Below are positions 61,561-64,000 of a DNA stretch of 64,000 bases, piece after piece (the first letter of the stretch is position 1; every line of letters begins with the position of its first letter). Location: the NCBI RefSeq assembly GCF_001010805.1, contig NZ_CP011477.1, positions 1,689,001 through 1,753,000 of the forward strand. The letters run 5' to 3'. The notes below the pieces were generated by a model, which was not told the DNA's origin, ran no database searches, and was given only the letters and a program-made list of their open reading frames with translations. The DNA comes from Spongiibacter sp. IMCC21906 (lineage in GTDB: Bacteria > Pseudomonadota > Gammaproteobacteria > Pseudomonadales > Spongiibacteraceae). The position numbers and the translations under genes are program-made.

Positions 61561-62658
61561 ATGACGAAAAAAATTGGGGTGGGGATCATTGGTGCCAGCC
61601 CGCAACGAGGCTGGGCAACAGATGCTCATATTCCCGCATTGTCGGCACTGGACCAGTTTGAGTTTGTGGCGCTTTCCACCAGTCGTAAGGAATCAGCCGA
61701 CGCCGCCGCTAAAGCTTTTAAGGTGGATTTAGCTTTTGATAATCATATGGATTTGGTGAACCGTCCGGAGGTGGACGTAGTGGCGGTGACAGTCAAAGTC
61801 CCTTATCACTACGAGCTGGTTAGCGCAGCAATAGCAGCGGGTAAAGCGGTGTATTGTGAATGGCCGTTGGGTAATGGTCTTGAAGAGGCCGAAGCTATGG
61901 CCGAGATGGCCAAGAACAAAGGCGTGTACAACGCCGTGGGCTTGCAGGCCCGGTCTTCGCCTGTAATTAATTACGTCAAAGCATTGATCGCCGAAGGTTA
62001 TGTCGGTGAGGTGTTGTCATCCAGCATTGTGGCCGATGCTATGAACTGGGGGGCAGAGGTTATGGATTGCTATCGCTATCTGCTGGATAAGAAAACCGGC
62101 GCGTCGATGATGACGATCCCTTTTGCCCACACCATGGATGCGTTCTGTTTTACCCTTGGCGAATTTACCCAGCTGTCGGCGACGACGGCTACCCGGCGCA
62201 AGCAGGTCAAATTGCTAGAAACCGGTGAGATGATTCCCAGCGATGTGGCAGATCAGCTGGCATTACAGGGCATTTTGCAAAATGGCGCGGTGGCGTCGGT
62301 GCATTTTCGGGGTGGCATGTCCCGATCTACCCATTTTTTATGGGAGATTAACGGTACCGAAGGTGACCTGGTGATTCGGGCAGATGGTGGCCATATCCAA
62401 ATGTTGCCGCTACGTCTCTTTGGCAGCCAAGGCGATGCGCCCTTGGCCGAATTGCCGGTGCCAACATCTTACGATCCCGTGGCTGGCTTATTGCCAGATG
62501 GCCCCTCAGCCAGTGTGGGTCGAGCCTATTCCCGGCTATCCCTGGATCGGGAGGGATCGCAGCAGCTTCCTAGTTTTGACGATGCCGTGCTGCGGCACCG
62601 GATGATCGATGCGATTGAACGCGCTGCTGCAACGGGTAAGGCCCAAACTTATCTGTAA
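61561..62658 (+). CDS. Gfo/Idh/MocA-family oxidoreductase
   Basis: A 365-residue NAD(P)-dependent oxidoreductase. The Rossmann start is GVGIIGASPQRGWATDAHIP near residue 6. VAVTVKVPYHYELVSAAIAA and KAVYCEWPLGNGLEEAEAMA correspond to the second conserved block, where the usual EKP is EWP. The C-terminal domain has VHFRGGMSRSTHFLWEINGT. It fits the galactose-dehydrogenase-like subgroup. It closes the cluster that starts with the sulfotransferase; a 99-bp gap separates it from the NTF2-like gene. Confidence 0.9.
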   Translation: MTKKIGVGIIGASPQRGWATDAHIPALSALDQFEFVALSTSRKESADAAAKAFKVDLAFDNHMDLVNRPEVDVVAVTVKVPYHYELVSAAIAAGKAVYCEWPLGNGLEEAEAMAEMAKNKGVYNAVGLQARSSPVINYVKALIAEGYVGEVLSSSIVADAMNWGAEVMDCYRYLLDKKTGASMMTIPFAHTMDAFCFTLGEFTQLSATTATRRKQVKLLETGEMIPSDVADQLALQGILQNGAVASVHFRGGMSRSTHFLWEINGTEGDLVIRADGGHIQMLPLRLFGSQGDAPLAELPVPTSYDPVAGLLPDGPSASVGRAYSRLSLDREGSQQLPSFDDAVLRHRMIDAIERAAATGKAQTYL

Positions 62659-63176
62659 TATTTCTACGTTTTCAGCCACGTTGTCTGCAATATGCGTGGC
62701 GGTTGCTTGTTTTTTTAAACGACTGCCGCTGCAAAGCAGGCGAGAAATTCTAAAGGGTATTACATACACTACCCATTAAGCTGCGCCCACTCAGCGATAA
62801 GCCAGTCATCAATAAACGGCTGCAAGCCGCGATGTTGCTACCTCCTCAAGCTCATCTTTACTGACAGCAGCCCTCGTTTTGCGTGACCCAAAGGCCGGTA
62901 ATTACGGTAGCTGCGTTATTTTTGTCATTGATGGTAAAACTCCCGTTGTGTCCTCATTTTCGTCGAAATAACGCAGATCACTGCTCTATGTGTCGTCAAG
63001 GTTCTGATAAGGCCTTTAGCCGCGCTATTGATCTAAAACATTTTTTTTGCACTAATTACTTATTCTGTGCCATTAATATATAGCTTGCGAACTACTGTGC
63101 TCAGAAGTTCGCTATGATGTACTCGGGTTCCGAGATAAGGAATCGCTGATAACTATAAAGAAAGAGAGGGTGCCGT
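62659..63176. other. 518-bp intergenic region
   Basis: No gene is supported; a 66-codon open frame near 62883 has no ribosome site and atypical composition. I see no repeat, RNA gene or strong terminator. The last ~60 bases hold an AGAGGG ribosome site for the acyltransferase gene and presumably its promoter. Confidence 0.5.
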
Positions 63177-64000
63177 ATGATGAAACTCGCCGATGCTGGC
63201 TTTTTACTTACCGATACAACGCGGAGTAATGCCCAAGTCAGTATGCTGACAACGTGGTATTTACCCAAAAATGCGAAAGAAGACTTTTTGTCCAGCTTGG
63301 TGGAGCAATGGCGCAAGAGCGTAAAATTTGCTGAGCCGTTTAATTTACGTCTTAAGCCGGGGATTTTGCCAGATTGGGAGGTTTTAACCGCCGATCAAAT
63401 TGACTTGGACTATCACCTGCGTCATTCGGCATTGCCCAAGCCCGGCGGCGAAAAAGAGTTAGGTATTCTGGCATCGCGACTGCATTCCAATCCCCTCGAT
63501 AAAAAGCGACCGCTCTGGGAAATGCATGTTATTGAAGGCCTGGAGCGCGGGCGCTTTGCGGTGTTTTTGAAATTGCACCATTCTCAAATTGACGGCATGG
63601 GCGCCATCCGTATGTTAGAGCGGTTTTTGTCGCCGTCACCAACGGCGAATGACCTGCCCGCTTGGTGGGAGGTGGCACCGCGCAAGAGTGCTCCCGCGCC
63701 AGAAGAGCCCGCTAAAAAGAAAATCAGTTTTAAGAAAATCCCCCGTGTCGATAAATTGATGGGGGCGTTGGGCGACGCCTATTTAAACTCAAACCCTTAT
63801 AATGCAGCGCCATTCTCAGCGCCGATGACACCGTTAAATGTGCGTCTGGGGCCCGCTCGTCGGGTGGCAACTCAGCTCTATGCGGTAGAACGATTAAAGA
63901 AAATAGCCAAAGCGGCCAGCGTGTCGATGAACGATGTGGTGTTGTGTATTTGCGCGGGAGGTCTGCGTCGCTATCTAATCGAAAACGATCAGCTTCCCAC
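63177..64000 (+). CDS. Wax-ester synthase/diacylglycerol acyltransferase (WS/DGAT), 3'-truncated
   Basis: The first 274 codons of a WS/DGAT-type O-acyltransferase run off the window. The active-site motif HHSQIDG (HHxxxDG) is at about residues 135-141, within FLKLHHSQIDGMGAIRMLER. Upstream, DYHLRHSALPKPGGEKELG and PLDKKRPLWEMHVIEGLERG are family hallmarks. The later NDVVLCICAGGLRRYL fits the conserved ND motif. It uses acyl-CoA to make wax esters or triacylglycerol for storage. The ATG at 63177 was chosen, though ATG at 63180 is equally good. Confidence 0.93.
   Translation, partial: MMKLADAGFLLTDTTRSNAQVSMLTTWYLPKNAKEDFLSSLVEQWRKSVKFAEPFNLRLKPGILPDWEVLTADQIDLDYHLRHSALPKPGGEKELGILASRLHSNPLDKKRPLWEMHVIEGLERGRFAVFLKLHHSQIDGMGAIRMLERFLSPSPTANDLPAWWEVAPRKSAPAPEEPAKKKISFKKIPRVDKLMGALGDAYLNSNPYNAAPFSAPMTPLNVRLGPARRVATQLYAVERLKKIAKAASVSMNDVVLCICAGGLRRYLIENDQLP

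Noticed and set aside
62883-63083. 66-codon open frame as a small gene
   Set aside because: There is no ribosome site, no recognisable product, and the composition is unlike its neighbours.
1-64000. tRNA or rRNA genes
   Set aside because: Intergenic stretches were scanned by eye for cloverleaf-like sequences with GTTCGAATC-type arms, and none was found. A covariance search was not possible.

Overview
The window looks like chromosomal DNA from a marine gammaproteobacterium, plausibly a Spongiibacteraceae/Cellvibrionales relative. That placement is inferred from gene content: RecQ, a DUF2058 protein, Fur without the CxxC pair, a wax-ester synthase, sulfotransferase/AraC/SDR clusters and REP-type repeats. 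It is not a phylogenetic result. Housekeeping genes alternate with blocks reshaped by mobile DNA.

Layout. 1-5.3 kb: thioesterase end, HI0933-type flavoprotein, secreted Cys protein, DUF2058 protein and recQ. 5.5-8.1 kb: a lipoprotein gene split by an IS110-family (IS1111-group) element whose 3' non-coding end probably encodes its guide RNA. 8.2-16.9 kb: small secreted proteins, an aspartic protease, an MDR oxidoreductase, an AP2 plus histone-H1-like protein, fur, a CBS protein, sodC, a DJ-1/PfpI protein, alkaline phosphatase and a guanidinium-type SMR exporter. 17.3-20.8 kb: a TonB-dependent receptor gene split in frame by an IS5-family element with a 4-bp target duplication. 21.1-32.0 kb: a guanidine-I (ykkC) riboswitch followed by an ABC importer, two DUF1989 proteins, a biotin carboxylase of the urea-carboxylase family and allophanate hydrolase. 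This is best read as a guanidine-to-ammonia pathway. A five-copy tandem REPIN-like array lies inside it.

31.9-39.5 kb is a mosaic. A 324-bp direct repeat, made of the atzF 3' end plus an integron-integrase fragment, flanks an HlyD/FUSC efflux pair. The second copy leads into a broken divergent intI and a small cassette array with attC-like sites, coding for HNH and RusA-like nucleases and unknown proteins. A MITE-like element follows. 39.5-46.3 kb holds a uronate pathway: uxuB and uxaC on one strand, manD, kdgK and a GH79 glycosidase on the other. Glucuronate would pass through fructuronate, mannonate and KDG to KDPG.

46.7-54.4 kb carries a GAK-type gene set: CofD-like protein, PhoU-like/APH-like kinase, ATP-grasp enzyme, HprK-related kinase, histidine phosphatase, metallophosphoesterase and amphi-Trp protein. 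The biochemical role of this set is, as far as I know, undescribed, and it is the strongest candidate for a novel system here. A second copy of the MITE sits inside it. 54.4-56.2 kb has orphan COX3/COX4-like genes with a membrane protein. 56.5-62.7 kb is an AraC-regulated cluster (sulfotransferase, DUF1214, SDR, NTF2-like, Gfo/Idh/MocA), probably for catabolism or modification of an unknown hydrophobic compound. The window ends inside a wax-ester synthase/DGAT gene.
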